This document shows positions 53,481 through 61,760 of a stretch of 64,000 nucleotides of DNA, one piece after another; position 1 is the first letter of the stretch; each line of letters starts with the position of its first letter. Below the pieces are notes generated by a model that saw only the letters and a list, made by a program, of their open reading frames with translations, did not search any database and was not told the DNA's origin. The stretch covers positions 1,984,001-2,048,000 of the forward strand of contig NC_007952.1 of assembly GCF_000013645.1 (NCBI RefSeq). The letters are read 5' to 3'. This stretch comes from Paraburkholderia xenovorans LB400 (GTDB lineage: Bacteria; Pseudomonadota; Gammaproteobacteria; Burkholderiales; Burkholderiaceae). Position numbers and translations under genes: made by a program.

Positions 53481-54635
53481 CTAGCCCGCAAACCGCGCGA
53501 GGACGCGCTCGCGAATGGCCGGGCGGATATTCGACTGCGCCATGTCGCCGCGATAATGCGCGACGACGCGTGGATTCATCACGCGGAACCACAGCGGCGG
53601 CACGTACGCGAGCATGATCATCGTGGCGTACCCCGACGGCAATTGCGGCGCGCCGTCGAAATGACGCAGCGCCTGATACGAGCGCGTCGGATTCGCGTGA
53701 TGATCGGCGTGACGCTGCAACTGATACAGAAACAGATTCGTCACGATACGATTGCTGTTCCAGGAATGCTGCGGCTGGCAACGCTCGTAACGGCCGCTCG
53801 CGAGCTGCTTGCGGCCGAGTCCGTAGTGCTCCAGATAGTTGACCACTTCGAGCAGCGACGCACCGTACACTGCCTGGATCAGCAGAAACGGAATCACCGT
53901 TTTGCCGAATAGCGCAATCATCGCGCCCCACAGTACGACCGTCATTGCCCATGAATGCAGGACTTCGTTGCGCCATGTCCACGGCGACTTGCCGAGGCGC
54001 GCGAGGCGATGTTTTTCGAGCCGCCACGCGGATGCGATGCTGCCCAGAACCGTGCGCGGCAGAAAGGCCCAGAACGATTCGCCGTAGCGCGCGCTGGCCG
54101 GGTCGGGCGGTGTCGCCACACGCACATGGTGCCCGCGATTGTGTTCGACGAAGAAGTGGCCATAAGCGACCGGTGCCAGCGTGATTCTGGCGAGCCATCG
54201 CTCGAAGCGATCGGTCTTGTGACCGAGTTCGTGCGCCGTGTTGATCGACACGCCGGTTGCCGCACCGAGCGAGAGCGCAAAGCCGAGGTAGTCATACCAT
54301 GCGAGCGCATGCGTGCCCACGATCCATAACGCGCCGAAAAACGACACGTACTCGATGAACGTGGCGAGATAAACGACGCGGCGGTAATAGCGCTCTTTTT
54401 CGAGTGTGGGGACGATGTCTTCCGGCGGATTGCCGGAGTCGTCGCCGATCAGATAGTCGAGTACCGGAATGATGCCGAACACGAAAATCGGCCCGAACCA
54501 CCAGAAGATATGCCAGCCGGTGTGCAGCGCCAGATTCGCGGCGTGCAGCGGCAAGGTGATCGTGAGCGCGCCGAGCAGCCACCAATAACGCTTGCCGTCG
54601 ACCCACCGCGCGGGCGCCGCTTGCGATGTTGCCAT
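53481..54635 (-). CDS. alkB: Alkane 1-monooxygenase
   Basis: A 384-residue integral-membrane diiron hydroxylase that oxidises medium-chain n-alkanes to 1-alkanols. The histidine boxes are present: HELGH (135-139), EHNRGHH (164-170) and LQRHADHHA, together with NYLEHYGLGRK, the AlkB signature. Several transmembrane helices occupy the N-terminal half. There is no fused rubredoxin and no rubredoxin gene nearby, so electron carriers must be encoded elsewhere. A strong AAGGAGGG ribosome site precedes ATG 54635. Confidence 0.95.
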   Translation of the reverse strand: MATSQAAPARWVDGKRYWWLLGALTITLPLHAANLALHTGWHIFWWFGPIFVFGIIPVLDYLIGDDSGNPPEDIVPTLEKERYYRRVVYLATFIEYVSFFGALWIVGTHALAWYDYLGFALSLGAATGVSINTAHELGHKTDRFERWLARITLAPVAYGHFFVEHNRGHHVRVATPPDPASARYGESFWAFLPRTVLGSIASAWRLEKHRLARLGKSPWTWRNEVLHSWAMTVVLWGAMIALFGKTVIPFLLIQAVYGASLLEVVNYLEHYGLGRKQLASGRYERCQPQHSWNSNRIVTNLFLYQLQRHADHHANPTRSYQALRHFDGAPQLPSGYATMIMLAYVPPLWFRVMNPRVVAHYRGDMAQSNIRPAIRERVLARFAG

Positions 54636-54872
54636 TGTCTCCCTCCTTGTTTTATGTGACCCGGTGTCCGCGTATCGCGACAGGGCCGCGCACGGGTCGG
54701 CGGGATTTTTGCCGACTCCCAGATTTATATGGCCTGGTGAGCGCGATAGCCAGGGAATTGGCCCAGGTGCGGGGCTCCAAACAGAAGAGGTGCGGAAAAG
54801 GCGCGCGGAGTTGGGGGGCGAGAGGGTGAATGAAACGGGTATTGGACGCTCTGCTCACCTCGTGGAAGGCGC

Positions 54873-54901
54873 TTGACCCTTCCCGGGCAAATCCATATAA
54901 T
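54873..54901 (+). promoter_or_regulatory. Strong sigma-70 promoter for an intergenic small RNA
   Basis: TTGACC (54873-54878), exactly 17 bp, then TATAAT (54896-54901). This is one of the best matches to the vegetative consensus in the window, and no protein gene follows on this strand. Start of transcription is expected at about 54908. Confidence 0.85.
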
Positions 54902-54907
54902 CAGCTT

Positions 54908-55047
54908 TCAAAACTACGTACGAGCGGGTGCGAAAAACGTAGCGCCGCCCGGGAAACCGGGTTCCACCTGGAGTGGAAATTTTGCCCTGAAAGCAGATAG
55001 AGAATCCCGCATACAACGGCTGCCGCAAGGCGGCCGTTGGTTTTTTT
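54908..55047 (+). ncRNA. Predicted small RNA of about 140 nt
   Basis: Between a consensus promoter and a strong terminator lie four hairpins. Hairpin 1: CTACGT/ACGTAG (54914-54919 with 54937-54942). Hairpin 2: CCCGG/CCGGG with a GAAA tetraloop (54948-54961). Hairpin 3: TTCCAC/GTGGAA (54962-54967 with 54973-54978). Terminator hairpin: 55014-55024 with 55029-55039, GCAA loop, then U7. No ribosome site with a reasonable open frame is inside. I do not recognise an Rfam family; 6S RNA was considered and not supported. The gene is intergenic, convergent with a 90-residue unknown gene and divergent from alkB. Confidence 0.75.
55014..55047 (+). terminator. Rho-independent terminator of the small RNA
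   Basis: An 11-pair stem including one G-U pair (55014-55024 with 55029-55039), GNRA-type GCAA loop, and seven T at 55041-55047. Confidence 0.93.
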
Positions 55048-55063
55048 GCGATGCTTCCCGCTT

Positions 55064-55336
55064 CTACGGACGGACCTTCCGGCCTTCGTACGTCGCCCGC
55101 AGTAACGTCTTCAGGGCCACCCTCCTGGCCTCGCGCTGGCGTCTGGTCAGTGTCCGTTCGAGAAGATAGGCGGATTGAATCCTCAAGATGAGACGCTGCC
55201 GTCTCGCCTTGTCCTTTTCTACCTCGAAGAAAACCGCGTATAGCGATGTCGTGCCATCGGCATTCATCTGTTGCATGGTCATAAAATCGGGTTGCCGCTC
55301 ATCGGCGACGACAATAGGACGATCGGCCAGCGTCAT
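55064..55336 (-). CDS. Conserved-looking hypothetical protein, 90 residues
   Basis: The ORF is convergent with the small RNA. I choose ATG 55336 because GAGGAG lies 7 bp upstream; an earlier in-frame ATG at 55369 has no such site. The product begins MTLADRPIVVADERQPDFMTMQQ, has a central strand-rich segment (TTSLYAVFFEVEKDKARRQRLILRIQSAYLL) and a very basic C-terminal half with many Arg. No family recognised. The basic helical half could bind nucleic acid, which is only a guess from composition. Confidence 0.6.
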   Translation of the reverse strand: MTLADRPIVVADERQPDFMTMQQMNADGTTSLYAVFFEVEKDKARRQRLILRIQSAYLLERTLTRRQREARRVALKTLLRATYEGRKVRP

Positions 55337-55867
55337 GACCAGACTCCTCAGCAGACGCTTTGACAACATATAGCGAGCCGGGTCAAGTACTCGCCGTTCG
55401 CGACCATCATCGTATATCTCGGCGTCTGGGATTTCCGCACGCGCTCTTCCGTCGCGGGCTAAGCTGCGCGAAAAGCAATGTCAGGAGAACATCACGACCA
55501 CGGTCACCTGACAACTGGCGCCTAGATCACATTTGAAAGCGAAACAGTCCAGATGGCTCAGGTCCCACGGCGGAGCCGTGGTAATCGATTGATCGAAAGC
55601 GGTGTGCTGTGTGTTCGACTGAATCAAGTACTTGTATTTCAAATTTCGACATAGACGAACGACAATACCTGGACCAGCCACATTCTACGTCCACCAATCT
55701 CGTTCGTTATACAGAATGACTCTGCCAAATGGTATAGGACAAATCGCTCTGTCAAAGAACAGCATGGCAGCGAAAAACAAAGGTCGTTGCGCAACAGGTC
55801 TGTATCTCGATCTCAAACAAAAACGGCGGCCCAAAGGCCGCCGTCCGCTTTTCCCACCACCACTAGA
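55337..55867. other. 531-bp region without a supported gene
   Basis: Only short open frames with poor starts are present (for example a GTG-started 66-codon frame at 55481-55681, minus strand). The right end holds the ahpF terminator. The sequence is less GC-rich than its surroundings; nothing else is recognisable. Confidence 0.55.
55815..55844 (-). terminator. Rho-independent terminator of ahpF
   Basis: A 9-bp stem (55823-55831 with 55836-55844, four-base loop) followed on the minus strand by a T-rich run. It begins 24 bp after the ahpF stop. Confidence 0.9.
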
Positions 55868-57460
55868 TCAAACCGCTACTTCAGCCTCGGCTTCGCTGAC
55901 TACTTCCACTTCTTCGCTATTACGGATCAGGTAATCGAATGCCGAGAGCGATGCCTTCGCCCCCTCGCCCACGGCGATCACGATCTGCTTGAACGGCACC
56001 GTGGTCACATCGCCGGCGGCGAATACACCCGGCACCGACGTCGCGCCACGCGCATCGACGACGATCTCGCCGTGCTTCGACAACTCGACCGTGCCCTTGA
56101 GCCACTCGGTGTTCGGCACGAGACCGATCTGCACGAATACGCCTTCCAGTTCGACCTGCTTCACTTCACCCGAGCGCAGATCCTTGTAGACCAGACCGTT
56201 GACCTTCTTGCCGTCGCCGGTGATTTCCGTGGTCTGCGCCTGCGTGACGACCGTCACGTTAGCCAGACTGCGCAACTTGCGTTGCAGCACTTCGTCGGCA
56301 CGCAGCGTAGCGCCGAACTCGAACAGCGTCACTTCACGCACGATACCCGCGAGGTCGATGGCCGCTTCGACGCCCGAATTGCCGCCGCCGATCACCGCCA
56401 CGCGCTTGCCTTTGAACAGCGGACCATCACAGTGCGGGCAGTACGCCACGCCGTGATTGCGGTACTCGCGCTCGCCCGGCACGTTGATTTCGCGCCAGCG
56501 CGCGCCCGTTGCCAGAATGATCGTCTTCGCCTTCAGCACGGCGCCGTTCGCAAGACGCACTTCGTTGATGCGGCCCGGAATCAGCGCTTCAGCGCGCTGC
56601 ACGTCCATGATGTCGACTTCGTAGCTCTTCACGTGCTGTTCGAGCGCCGTGGCGAACTTCGGCCCTTCGGTTTCCGTCACGGAGACGAAGTTCTCGATGG
56701 CCAGCGTATCGAGCACCTGACCGCCGAAGCGCTCGGCCACGACGCCCGTCGCGATACCCTTGCGCGCCGAATAAATCGCCGCAGCCGCGCCCGCGGGGCC
56801 GCCGCCGACGATCAGCGTATCGAACACCGGCTTCTTTTCCAGTTCCTTCGCGGCACGCGCACCGGCGTTCGTATCGAGCTTCGCGAGAATTTCCTTCACG
56901 CCGCTGCGGCCCTGGCCGAACACTTCGCCGTTCAGGAACATGGTCGGTACCGCCATGATCTGGCGCGCTTCGACTTCATTCTGGAACAGGGCGCCGTCGA
57001 TCGCCACGTGGCGGATGCGCGGGTTGATCAGCGCCATCACGTTCAGTGCCTGGACGACTTCCGGGCAGTTCTGGCATGACAGCGAAAAATACGTTTCGAA
57101 TTGATAGTCGCCGTCGAGATTGCGGATCTGTTCGATCACGGCGTCTTCGAGTTTGAGCGGATGGCCGCCCACCTGCAACAGCGCGAGGACGAGCGACGTG
57201 AATTCATGACCCATTGGAATACCGGCGAAACGGATGCCCGTTTCCTTGCCCGGCTCGCCAATCGAAAACGACGGCTTGCGCTCGGCGTCGCCACGACGCT
57301 CGATCACGTTGACGCGCTCCGACAACGTCGCGATATCGTTCAGCAATGCCAGCAGCTCTTGCGATTTTGCGCTGTCGTCCACCGACGCGACGATCTCGAT
57401 AGGCCTGCTAACCTTTTCGAGGTACGTTTTCAACTGAGTCTTGAGATTGGCATCAAGCAT
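55868..57460 (-). CDS. ahpF: Alkyl hydroperoxide reductase subunit F
   Basis: A 530-residue flavoprotein disulfide reductase that passes electrons from NADH to AhpC. The N-terminal tandem thioredoxin-fold region has the redox pair CQNC. The thioredoxin reductase-like part has the FAD motif VGGGPAGAAAAIYSARKG, the active cysteines CPHC and the NAD-binding motif VIGGGNSGVEAA. Start at 57460 (MLDANLKTQLKTYLEKV) matches AhpF. It lies 152 bp downstream of ahpC in the same direction. The C terminus has an acidic repeat (VEVVSEAEAEVAV). Confidence 0.95.
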   Translation of the reverse strand: MLDANLKTQLKTYLEKVSRPIEIVASVDDSAKSQELLALLNDIATLSERVNVIERRGDAERKPSFSIGEPGKETGIRFAGIPMGHEFTSLVLALLQVGGHPLKLEDAVIEQIRNLDGDYQFETYFSLSCQNCPEVVQALNVMALINPRIRHVAIDGALFQNEVEARQIMAVPTMFLNGEVFGQGRSGVKEILAKLDTNAGARAAKELEKKPVFDTLIVGGGPAGAAAAIYSARKGIATGVVAERFGGQVLDTLAIENFVSVTETEGPKFATALEQHVKSYEVDIMDVQRAEALIPGRINEVRLANGAVLKAKTIILATGARWREINVPGEREYRNHGVAYCPHCDGPLFKGKRVAVIGGGNSGVEAAIDLAGIVREVTLFEFGATLRADEVLQRKLRSLANVTVVTQAQTTEITGDGKKVNGLVYKDLRSGEVKQVELEGVFVQIGLVPNTEWLKGTVELSKHGEIVVDARGATSVPGVFAAGDVTTVPFKQIVIAVGEGAKASLSAFDYLIRNSEEVEVVSEAEAEVAV

Positions 57461-57612
57461 GGCTATTCGATTCCGTGACGATGGGTGTTGGGTTCCCGGC
57501 GCCGCACGCGTCCGGATAGAACAGGTGCGGTCCGGGGACGTGCGAACCACTGTAAGAAGCGGTCCGCACGGTGATGCGCCGCGAGGCGCCTGTTGCGTCG
57601 GGTCGTGAGACC

Positions 57613-58176
57613 TTAGATCTTGCCGATCAGGTCCAGCGACGGGGTCAGCGTTTCAGCGCCCGGCGTCCACTTGGCGGGGCACACTTCACCCGGGTGAGCC
57701 GCGATGTATTGCGCCGCCTGCACCTTGCGCAGCAGTTCGCCCGCGTCACGGCCGATGCCGTTGTCGTGAATTTCGGCCACCTTGATCTCGCCTTCCGGGT
57801 TGATCACGAACGTGCCGCGCAGCGCCAGGCCTTCTTCTTCGATCAGCACGTCGAAGTTGCGCGAGATGGCGAGCGTCGGGTCGGCGACCATCGGGTACTT
57901 GATCTTCTGGATCGTGTCCGAGGTGTCGTGCCATGCCTTGTGGGTGAAGTGCGTATCCGTCGACACGCTGTAGATTTCAACGCCGAGCTTCTGGAATTCG
58001 GCGTAGCGATCGGCCAGGTCACCCAGTTCGGTCGGGCAGACAAACGTGAAGTCGGCCGGATAGAAAACGAAAACCGACCACTTGCCCTTCAGGCTTTCTT
58101 CAGTGACGGTCACGAATTCGCCGTTGTGATAAGCCTGTGCTTTGAACGGTTTGACTTGACTATTGATGATCGGCAT
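57613..58176 (-). CDS. ahpC: Alkyl hydroperoxide reductase subunit C (typical 2-Cys peroxiredoxin)
   Basis: A 187-residue peroxiredoxin that reduces hydrogen peroxide, organic peroxides and peroxynitrite. The peroxidatic cysteine is Cys47 (ADFTFVCPTELGD) and the resolving cysteine Cys166 (GEVCPAKW). GTD/TDTHFTHKAWH and the length match the bacterial AhpC1 class reduced by AhpF. A good AGGA site precedes the start. A possible OxyR half-operator lies about 90 bp upstream of the start codon. Confidence 0.96.
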   Translation of the reverse strand: MPIINSQVKPFKAQAYHNGEFVTVTEESLKGKWSVFVFYPADFTFVCPTELGDLADRYAEFQKLGVEIYSVSTDTHFTHKAWHDTSDTIQKIKYPMVADPTLAISRNFDVLIEEEGLALRGTFVINPEGEIKVAEIHDNGIGRDAGELLRKVQAAQYIAAHPGEVCPAKWTPGAETLTPSLDLIGKI

Positions 58177-58238
58177 TTGCTGAGTCCTCTTTCGGAGTGG
58201 TTGGAAAGTGGAGTCAGTATGTCAGACGACGCTTAATA

Positions 58239-58281
58239 GGTAAAGCGGATTGTTTTAATCATAGCGATAGTCTGACGCTAT
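58239..58281 (-). promoter_or_regulatory. ahpC promoter with candidate OxyR half-site
   Basis: ATAG-N7-CTAT at 58267-58281 matches one dimer half of the OxyR consensus; the second half, expected 7 bp away, is degenerate. On the minus strand TTTACC (58244-58239), 17 bp, then CATACT (58221-58216) could be the promoter, with the half-site about 22 bp upstream of the -35 element. Peroxide control of ahpC by OxyR is well known in related bacteria; here it is inferred. Confidence 0.5.
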
Positions 58282-58301
58282 CCGGAGATTCCCGCTTGCG
58301 G

Positions 58302-60332
58302 TCATTCGCTGGAAGGGTCTTTCATGAGCCGCCACAAGGTCGTCCGGCCGATTCCCAGCGCCCGGCTTGCCGCGGCGCGGTTGCCGCCGGCCTTTTCGAG
58401 GGCGTGAAGAACGTCCTCACGGGTCGGGCTTACGCGCGCCGGGGTGGTTTGGGCGGTGGCATGTGAGCCGCTCGACCCGTTCGCCCCACTTGGACCGCCT
58501 GCGCCGCTTGCGCCGCCGGCCGGCCGCTGCTCCATGCGCCCGAACTCCGGAAACACCGCCTGCCAATCCAGGCCGGCTTCGCCGCCGGGATAGATCGCGG
58601 CGCGCGTCAACAGATTTTCCAGCTCCCGCACATTGCCGGGCCACGCGTAGTGCGCGAACAGCGGCGCGAGGAACGCCAGCACCCGCTCGATCGCAACCTC
58701 CGACAGCCCATATTGGAGCGCGCTGCGGCTTAACAAGTGCCGCGCCAGTTGCGGAACATCTTCACGCCGTTCGCGTAGCGGCGGCAATTCTATCTGAAGC
58801 AGATTCAGACGAAAATACAAATCCGCACGAAACGCGCCCTGCTCGACCAGTGCATGCAGGTCGCGGTGGGTGGCGGCGATTACCCGCACGTCGACCGGCG
58901 TGGCACGCCCCGAGCCGAGCTTCATCACCTCGCGCTCCTGCAGAACCCGTAGCAGACGGCTTTGCAGCGCCGCCGGCATCTCGCCGATTTCGTCGAGGAA
59001 AATCGTTCCTGTGTGGGCGATTTCGAAGAGCCCCGGCTTGCCGCCACGCCGCGCGCCGGTGAACGCGCCTTCTTCGTGGCCGAACAGTTCACTTTCGATC
59101 AGCCCCTCGGGCAGCGCCGCGCAATTGAACGCAACGAACGGATTGCCGCGCCGCGAGCTCGCGTTGTGGATGCCTTGCGCGACCAGTTCCTTGCCGGTTC
59201 CGCTTTCACCGCTGAGGAGCACGGTGGCGTCGTGCGCCGCGCCGGCGCGCGCGAGCCGCCGCACCCGTTCGAGCGCCGCCGAGTTGCCGATCAGATCGTC
59301 CAGTCGATGCCGCGCGACCAGATGCTTCGGCCGCTGGCTGGTCCGCAGCGAGCGGTCGATCCGCTGTGCGACCAGCGCGTCCTGCAGTGTCACGACCGAG
59401 CCGGAGCGCACGCCCTGCTCCACGATCGGCAGGCAGTTGACGATCAGCGCGCGGCCGCCGATCTGCTCGATCCGTTCTTCGATCGGCATATCGTGCTCCA
59501 GCGTCTCGCGCAGCAACGGCCCGACGGCACGCTCCACCTGCCCGGCCACGTCCCGCTCGCGGTCAAGGCCCAGCAGATCGAGCATGGCCGGATTGACGGC
59601 TTCGACCTGGCCGGCTTCGTCGAAGGCGGCGACGCCGTCGCGCAGATGCGCCACGATCGTATTCAGGCGCACGCGCTTCGATTCCTTCTGGCGGCTCACG
59701 CGCGCCAGTTCGACCGAGCGCTCGAACGCTTCTTCGACCGCGCCGAGCGAGTACAGGAAAACGCTCGCGAGGCCCGCCTGCTGGGCAAAATCGCAGGCCA
59801 TGCCGGGCCCGATGATGACGCCGCAGCCTTCGGCGGCGAGGTTGTCGACCGCGAGCCGCACTTCGTCGATCGAGCGGTACGCGCGCTGTTTCAGGCTGAC
59901 TTTCAGCCAGGCGCTCAGGTCGCTCAGCTCGTGCGAGATCGTTTCGTGCAGCACGAGGCCGATCTGCGCATTGGGCCATGTGGTCGTGGCCCGGGTGATC
60001 GCGCCCAGCACGTCGAAGCCGTTCACCTTGACCATCACCACCGGCACGTTCAGGTGGTCGCGCAAGTAGGCGCCGTTCGATCCGGCGGCCAGCACCACGT
60101 CCACCGAACCGGCCTCCACGTACGCCTGCAAGGCGGTGACGGCGGCGCCGTAGCCTTCCCGGACCGAAAAGAATTTCGCGCGCCCGGCGTAGCGTGGCGC
60201 GACGGTCTCGCAAAGCGACCGCAACCGGCTGATACTCACCAGTGCGACGCCCGGGCGGCCCGAATCGGGATTCGTAAACGATGACGTGAAAGTGGACACG
60301 GCGTCCCTCCGCTCTACATTGGAACGTTCCAT
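58302..60332 (-). CDS. prpR: Sigma-54-dependent activator of the PrpR type
   Basis: A 676-residue bacterial enhancer-binding protein. Residues about 15-200 form the PrpR_N sensory domain, followed by a PAS-like segment (VRLNTIVAHLRDGVAAFDEAGQVEAVNPAMLDLLG), then the AAA+ domain with Walker A GESGTGKEL, the sigma-54 contact loop GAFTGA and Walker B IFLDEIGEMP, a Gly/Ser linker, and a Fis-type helix-turn-helix at the end (NRAAASRALGIGRTTLWRLMKD). ATG 60332 lies inside a 26-bp palindrome, hinting at autoregulation. It is divergent from a PEP mutase/isocitrate lyase family gene with a clear sigma-54 promoter. PrpR proteins usually sense 2-methylcitrate. Confidence 0.9.
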   Translation of the reverse strand: MERSNVERRDAVSTFTSSFTNPDSGRPGVALVSISRLRSLCETVAPRYAGRAKFFSVREGYGAAVTALQAYVEAGSVDVVLAAGSNGAYLRDHLNVPVVMVKVNGFDVLGAITRATTTWPNAQIGLVLHETISHELSDLSAWLKVSLKQRAYRSIDEVRLAVDNLAAEGCGVIIGPGMACDFAQQAGLASVFLYSLGAVEEAFERSVELARVSRQKESKRVRLNTIVAHLRDGVAAFDEAGQVEAVNPAMLDLLGLDRERDVAGQVERAVGPLLRETLEHDMPIEERIEQIGGRALIVNCLPIVEQGVRSGSVVTLQDALVAQRIDRSLRTSQRPKHLVARHRLDDLIGNSAALERVRRLARAGAAHDATVLLSGESGTGKELVAQGIHNASSRRGNPFVAFNCAALPEGLIESELFGHEEGAFTGARRGGKPGLFEIAHTGTIFLDEIGEMPAALQSRLLRVLQEREVMKLGSGRATPVDVRVIAATHRDLHALVEQGAFRADLYFRLNLLQIELPPLRERREDVPQLARHLLSRSALQYGLSEVAIERVLAFLAPLFAHYAWPGNVRELENLLTRAAIYPGGEAGLDWQAVFPEFGRMEQRPAGGASGAGGPSGANGSSGSHATAQTTPARVSPTREDVLHALEKAGGNRAAASRALGIGRTTLWRLMKDPSSE

Positions 60333-60344
60333 GAAACGTTCCAA
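60319..60344. promoter_or_regulatory. 26-bp palindrome: candidate activator site overlapping the prpR start
   Basis: Arms TTGGAACGTT (60319-60328) and AACGTTCCAA (60335-60344) are perfectly complementary around a 6-base centre. The site covers the prpR start codon (60330-60332) and lies about 118 bp upstream of the sigma-54 -24 element, a normal distance for an enhancer. Confidence 0.75.
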
Positions 60345-60394
60345 GGAACATGGCGTCTATTGTGCCACGAAGCGCCGCACCGCCGCTTCCCGCC

Positions 60395-60407
60395 TAACCT
60401 GTTGATT
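60395..60407 (-). promoter_or_regulatory. IHF binding-site match
   Basis: On the minus strand this reads AATCAACAGGTTA, a full match to the IHF consensus WATCAANNNNTTR. It lies between the palindromic activator site and the -24/-12 promoter, where IHF bending would bring the activator to RNA polymerase. Confidence 0.65.
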
Positions 60408-60436
60408 GATCGAAACAAATCGCCGACGCCGCCAAA

Positions 60437-60451
60437 TGGCACGCTTCCTGC
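60437..60451 (+). promoter_or_regulatory. Sigma-54 (-24/-12) promoter
   Basis: TGGCACGCTTCCTGC has the invariant GG and GC separated by exactly 10 bp and matches TGGCAC-N5-TTGC at all but one position. Transcription is expected near 60463, 38 bp before the start codon. Confidence 0.88.
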
Positions 60452-60500
60452 AAAATCACGCCTGCGTATATCCGCCCTTTTCTTCTGGAGACACACCGTC

Positions 60501-61382
60501 ATGAGCACTTCCGCTACCCGCCGCGCCGCCTTCCGCGCCAAAGTCAACGAACGCCAGGGCCTGCTCGTGCCCGGCGCCTTCAACGCGATGAGCGCGCGCG
60601 TGATCGAGGACGCCGGCTTCGAGGCGATCTACATCACCGGCGCCGGCGTCACCAACATGTCGCTCGGCCTGCCCGACCTCGGGTTCATCGGCCTTGCCGA
60701 AGTGGCTGAGCACACGGCGCGGATTCGCGACGCGGTTGCGCTGCCGCTGATCGTCGACGCCGACACCGGCTTCGGCAACGCGCTGAACGTGCGCCAGACG
60801 GTGCGCGTGCTCGAGCGCAGCGGCGCCGACGTGATCCAGTTCGAAGACCAGATCATGCCGAAGAAATGCGGCCACTTCTCCGGCAAGGAAGTGGTGAGCG
60901 CGAGCGAAATGGTCGGCAAGATCCGCGCGGCCGTGGATGCCCGCGAAGACGGCAATCTGCAGATCATGGCGCGCACCGACGCGGCAGCGGTCCACGGCAT
61001 CGAGGACGCGATCGAGCGCGGCCACCGGTTTATCGAAGCCGGCGCCGACATTCTGTTTATCGAAGCGACCGAATCGCTGGCGGACATCGAACGTCTGCCG
61101 GGCCTGTTCGACAAGCCGCAACTGATCAATATCGTGATCGGCGGCAAGACGCCGGTGCAATCGCGCGAAGCGCTCGCCAAACTCGGCTACGGCATCGTGC
61201 TGTACGCGAACGCGGCGCTGCAAGGCGCGGTGCTCGGCATGCAGCGCGCGCTCGGCACGCTGAAGAGCAATGGCCGCCTCGACGAAGACGCCACGCTCGT
61301 CGCGCCGTTCAGCGAACGCCAGCGCCTCGTCAACAAGCCGCTGTACGACAAGCTCGACCGCGAGTACGCCGCGAAAGACTGA
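60501..61382 (+). CDS. Isocitrate lyase/PEP mutase superfamily enzyme (methylisocitrate lyase or oxaloacetate decarboxylase-like)
   Basis: A 293-residue alpha/beta-barrel enzyme. It has VPGAFNAMSARVIEDAGFEAIYITGAG, metal-binding DADTGFG, the catalytic loop MPKKCGHFSGKEVV (KKCGH in place of PrpB's KRCGH) and IMARTDAAAVHG. The PrpR-type regulator suggests methylisocitrate lyase (PrpB), but the protein reads closer to the dimethylmalate lyase/oxaloacetate decarboxylase branch, and no prpC or acnD follows. GGAG lies before ATG 60501. It is transcribed from a sigma-54 promoter. Confidence 0.87.
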   Translation: MSTSATRRAAFRAKVNERQGLLVPGAFNAMSARVIEDAGFEAIYITGAGVTNMSLGLPDLGFIGLAEVAEHTARIRDAVALPLIVDADTGFGNALNVRQTVRVLERSGADVIQFEDQIMPKKCGHFSGKEVVSASEMVGKIRAAVDAREDGNLQIMARTDAAAVHGIEDAIERGHRFIEAGADILFIEATESLADIERLPGLFDKPQLINIVIGGKTPVQSREALAKLGYGIVLYANAALQGAVLGMQRALGTLKSNGRLDEDATLVAPFSERQRLVNKPLYDKLDREYAAKD

Positions 61383-61760
61383 GCGGCGCATAGAAGACAG
61401 TATTTCCGGTAAAGGAGCGCACGGGCAAGCCGGCTTGCAGGCTCGCCCCGCGCGGCCGCCGCCTTGCCAGCGACGGCGATGATGATCTCCGTCAGCGGTA
61501 TGGCGCCATTTATTGCGATAGGATTCAGGGCTAGCGCTCGCGTGCCAGGCTCGATGGCTTCGCCAGCGCGTCAACCGCGGGCGCGATCGGGTCGCTCGTC
61601 CGTGTCGCCCACCTCGTCCGGATGCCGGAAACACGTTTTCGAAAGGTAGTCGCAAGAACATGAAGGCCAAACCACCGCGCCCCATGCGCCGGCACGCCCA
61701 CGGCACCGGCGCTCACACGGGATCACACGACGCTGCACGCAGCGCGGCGGGAACCGCGCA
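61383..61760. other. 378-bp gap between the PEP mutase family gene and the MFS gene
   Basis: GC-rich, with a 14-bp palindrome GCAAGCCGGCTTGC at 61425-61438 lacking a T run. No protein or RNA gene recognised; methylcitrate-cycle genes that would be expected after a prpB are absent. Confidence 0.6.

Noticed and set aside
54908..55047. Identification of the small RNA as 6S RNA or a riboswitch
   Set aside because: No long open-bubble duplex as in 6S RNA, and no downstream gene on the same strand for a riboswitch to control.
55481..55681. 66-codon open frame, minus strand, GTG start
   Set aside because: No ribosome site, no family features and ordinary composition; I cannot support it as a gene.
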